Positions 60,954 through 64,000 of a stretch of 64,000 nt of DNA are shown here, in pieces. Source of the DNA: Ichthyophthirius multifiliis (Eukaryota > Ciliophora > Oligohymenophorea > Hymenostomatida); NCBI RefSeq assembly GCF_000220395.1, contig NW_004086100.1, positions 1-64,000 of the forward strand, written 5' to 3'. The notes under the pieces were generated by a model, which saw nothing but the letters and a program-made list of their open reading frames with translations, made no database searches and was not told the DNA's origin. The stretch's first letter is position 1. The number at the start of each line of letters is the position of its first letter. The position numbers and the translations under genes are program-made.

Positions 60954-61340
60954 TCACATAACAAAATTGTTTGAAACAGGCAAGTTAATTAATTTATATG
61001 TTTATAAATTTTCAGTAGAATCATTTTTTTATATTTTACTCGTATAATCTTTTATTATAATATTCAAATCTTCATAAGATTTAAAATTTTCACAAGACAT
61101 TTGGATATTCTATTCAAAACTAATCTCACTTTTTTACCATTAGTTATTATTAAAAGGAGAATCGAGATCTTTGCTAGATTTTTATATTACTTCATTCACT
61201 TATTATTATATTGAGAAATTGTTTATTTTGTTTTAGAAATCATCATAATTTTCACATTATATATATAGATTTAAATGATTAATATCTATTATAATAGCAT
61301 TAGATCTTTATCTTGTATATTATGTTTATTATTAAATCAT
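60954..61340 (-). CDS. Unknown Asn/Gln-rich protein (start uncertain)
   Basis: Minus-strand frame ending at TGA 60954-60956. From the ATG at 61338-61340 it gives 128 residues (MIQQQTQYTRQRSNAIIIDI), then NHLNLYIQCENYDDFQNKIN and a C-terminal part SCENFKSYEDLNIIIKDYTS, ending LPVSNNFVM. The frame stays open upstream to about 61500 as Lys/Asn-rich sequence without an in-frame ATG, so an upstream exon is possible. Composition supports coding in 60960-61330. No domain was recognised. Confidence 0.55.
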
Positions 61341-62947
61341 TTAAGGATTATTAAATTTTATTAATTTTACTTATACGTTATGATTTTTGTGTTTTTTATT
61401 ATTATAATTTTTGAGTTTTTGATTTGTTATTTTTATAATTATAAAAATTATTTTTACTTTTTTATCACTATTTAATAAATATGGAAAGCAAATCAAAAAA
61501 TGTAAATTAACATTTTATAACAATAGATGATAAATATTAATTAATTTTTAAATAATAATAAATATTATTTAATATTTATATAATAATTATTTATACGAAA
61601 AAATATTACCCTACTAAAAAAAATATATAATAATATTTTATTAAAATTAATAATAAAAAATGAAACAACAATTTAGAAAATATATAAATATATAAATATA
61701 TAAATATATAAATATATATATATATATATATTATATAAATAATTTTTTTAAAATTAATACAATAATTTTTTTTTATTAATTTAAAAGAATTTTTATAAAC
61801 CAATAATATACTTATTATTATAAATATAAATATAAATTTTATTATTATTATTAAATAAATTATATCGAAAATAAATAAATATATATTTTCATATAATTTT
61901 AATTGTACATATATTTGTTATTATTAGTATTATATATTTTTTTATACCATTATTAAAAAACCATATTATTTTTCTTACTGTTACATGCATTACTTTTATT
62001 ATTTATAAAATCTTTTTAATTTAGTATTTTTTAATAAATTCATCGATATTTATATAATTTTAGTATTATTTATTTTCTTATATTGTTTAGTTTTAAAAAT
62101 ATATTATATTTTAATTTTTTTTATATTTTTTTAATATTTATTAATATATTATCATTTTATTTATTTTTACTTTTCTAAAATCTAATAAAAATATTAATTC
62201 ATTAAATAAGATTATGATTTAATAAAATAAACGTTGATAATTTTTTATATTTAGAAAATAAAATAAATGATATTTTATTTTTTATTGATTTTTAATGATA
62301 AAAAATAAAATTTCTTATATCTTTATTTTTAAAAAATTCTTAAGTGCTTTTTTGATAAAAACAAAAAGATTCATAATGTATTTTAGCATTTCAAATTAAT
62401 AAAAGATGCGTTTAGGTATTATAGTATTAAAGTATTTTTAAAAATTTATAAACAGCATTGAAGTATATACCGTTAAAAAACACAATAAAAAAATTATTTT
62501 AAATTTTAAAAAATATATATTAATAACAATATTTTACAATATAAAAATAAAAAATTATATAAATTTTACTAAATTAGTTATAACAATAAGTAAAATTATA
62601 TTTTTAAAATAAAAAACTTGAGTTAAAATATAAAAATATTTGTTATAATAATAAAAAGTTAAAATATTTAAAAGTTGATTTATATAGAAATTAGAAATAT
62701 TTTTATAATATTTACAAATTAAAAAATAATATAATTAAATTAAATTTTATATTAATAAAAAATATGAATTATAATAAAAAATAAAAATTATAATTAATAA
62801 AAATAAATGTATTTATATATATATAAATATATATATAAATATTTAAATATATATATTATAATTATTTTATTTAAAATATTTTTAAATTACAAAATTATTT
62901 TTATAATAGTTTTTTTTTATATATATATTAGATTATAAATAAAATTA
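61341..62947. other. AT-rich intergenic DNA, no gene seen
   Basis: About 1.6 kb of low-complexity sequence with a TA-type repeat at 61679-61733. The frame at 61606-61803 is that repeat translated. It lies between divergent genes and should hold both promoters. Confidence 0.65.
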
Positions 62948-63678
62948 ATGGATACATAATTAAGTTTAAAAGAATATTTTCTAGAATTAGGTTTTGAAGA
63001 AATTTACATCGATAAAGCTTTATAGGTAACAACTGATAAAGAATAAATTGTAGAATTAATATTTTAATATTAAGAATAAAGCTAATTACAGAAACCTGTA
63101 TAAATATAAAACGATTATAATTTAATAAATTAAAATAGCATTTATAAAATGGTAAATAATTTAAATATAAAAGTCAATTTATATATTGTTATTTGCGCCT
63201 TTTTAAAATAAAGATATTTTTAATAAGAACAGATTTAAAAATGAGTGTTGGTAAAATAGCAGCATAAACAGGTCATGCAAGTATTTTTTTTTTTTAAATA
63301 AAAAATTAACTTATTAAATATATACTTAAACAAATAGTCTTAGGAAATTATTAACTCTTATAAAAATCTCAATATGAAATGTAATTATTAAATTAATGGA
63401 AACAAAAAGGAAGTTAAAAAGCTGCTTTTAAGGTAAACTCTAAAGAATAAATGCTTTCCATTTAATAAAAAGCAAGTTCTTAAGGAATCAGTACTTATAT
63501 TGTATGCGATGCTGGAAAAACATAGGCATTTTTTTTTATAATGAGGTTTATTTATTAATTTATTTTTAAAAAAATTAATATATTTTAGATTGAACCAGGA
63601 AGTATTACTGTATGTGCAATAGGGCCTTTAAAAAGTGAAAATGTAGATAAAATTGTAGAAGGATTATAACATTTTTGA
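62948..63678 (+). CDS. PTRH2: Peptidyl-tRNA hydrolase 2 with N-terminal UBA-like domain
   Basis: Hydrolyses peptidyl-tRNA to recycle tRNA (PTH2 family). Introns at 63152-63213, 63281-63337 and 63526-63588 leave 183 codons (182 aa). Residues about 5-45 (LKEYFLELGFEEIYIDKALQ) resemble a UBA helical bundle. The PTH2 domain follows: IFLIRTDLKMSVGKIAAQTG with the catalytic His in TGHA, LLNQWKQKGSQKAAFKV, CDAGKTQ, then after the last intron IEPGSITVCAIGPLKS. The CDAGKTQ-IEPGS join corresponds to the DAGRTQ-x-xPGS hallmark. That last intron starts with GC rather than GT. The UBA call is from hydrophobic pattern only. Confidence 0.9.
63526..63588 (+). other. GC-AG intron of the PTH2 gene
   Basis: The 63-bp intron begins with GC and ends with TTTTAG. 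Only this junction joins the conserved ...GKTQ to IEPGS without altering the frame. The nearest GT (63545) would put the next exon out of frame. Confidence 0.75.
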
Positions 63679-64000
63679 TTTAAAATCAAAATAATACAAT
63701 TTTAGATATTATTATTATTGTTATTATATTAAAATAAATAGATTTGTTTTAAAATATTTATTTATAATTTTAAATTAAGTGTATTATTAAATTGAAATAA
63801 AATTAATTTATATTTTCTTTTTCATCTTTATTTTAAATTTGATGAATTTCAAAAATAAAATATGTATATAATTCTATTTTATTATGTTTTATTTTTATTT
63901 GATCTAAAATTAAGTATAAATTATACAAGGCTAATTTTAAAAATTTTAAATTACTTTGTGATTATAATTATCTTTTTTTATTATTTGATATATTATAAAA
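63679..64000. other. AT-rich 3' flank to window end
   Basis: No coding-like sequence after the PTH2 stop. The window ends before another gene is visible. Confidence 0.6.

Noticed and set aside
1-64000. tRNA, rRNA or transposon genes
   Set aside because: No GC-bearing cloverleaf, rRNA-like block, transposase motif or long inverted repeat was seen, although small RNAs could be missed by eye in this composition.

Overview
This is a window of ciliate macronuclear-type DNA. TAA and TAG occur inside otherwise perfect reading frames of well-known protein families (selectivity filters, RNB, pirin, MCU, CK1), and every convincing gene ends in TGA. That is the ciliate nuclear code (TAA/TAG = Gln, TGA = only stop). 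Base composition is extremely AT-rich, introns are mostly 38-80 bp GT...AG stretches of almost pure A/T, and many proteins carry poly-Asn/poly-Gln tracts from AAT/TAA repeats. The composition points to a hymenostome ciliate, with Ichthyophthirius multifiliis the best guess (inference from composition and gene style; no search was run). Standard-code ORF calling fails here, so almost every gene below was read by hand with the ciliate code.

Layout. 1-1796: gene-free AT DNA. 1797-7083 (+): cyclic-nucleotide-binding-domain K+ channel with a CCHC zinc-knuckle and a long N/Q tail. 8007-10381 (-): coiled-coil protein with a C-terminal SH3 domain. 10876-14009 (+): DIS3L2-like exoribonuclease. 14439-16397 (+): PX-domain pseudokinase. 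17199-18785 (-): C2HC-finger coiled-coil protein. 19134-20403 (+): D-serine dehydratase/D-threonine aldolase-like PLP enzyme. 21359-22501 (+): unknown. 23273-25643 (+): AIP1/WDR1. 26361-27200 (-): unknown. 28309-38954 (+): a very large IP3-receptor-type Ca2+ release channel. 39648-40805 (+): cytochrome c1. 40989-43322 (+): Nup93/Nic96-like nucleoporin. 43623-44609 (+): pirin. 45140-45820 (+): weak ORF. 46561-48395 (-) and 48815-50133 (+): coiled-coil proteins. 50471-52462 (+): CCT-motif protein. 52744-53475 (+): four-pass membrane protein. 53776-54666 (+): unknown. 54991-55015: assembly gap. 55470-56530 (+): mitochondrial calcium uniporter. 57956-59661 (-): casein kinase 1. 59998-60582 (-): PPP4R2 core. 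60954-61340 (-): unknown. 62948-63678 (+): UBA-PTH2 peptidyl-tRNA hydrolase.

For eight multi-exon genes the exon lengths sum to exact open frames (for example DIS3L2-like 926 aa, CK1 435 aa, MCU 328 aa, PTH2 182 aa), which supports the models. AIP1 and the IP3 receptor show single-base shifts at homopolymers, most simply sequencing/assembly under-calls. The genes look like ordinary eukaryotic housekeeping and signalling genes, not an operon-like system. Two Ca2+ conduits (IP3R-type channel and MCU) and a respiratory-chain subunit share the window, but nothing shows they are co-regulated. I found no rRNA, tRNA, CRISPR or convincing mobile element. The most notable points are the IP3R filter Asp-to-Gly change, the DFTE version of the MCU DIME motif, a GC-AG intron in PTH2, an atypical YRD in CK1, and stopless 3n introns.
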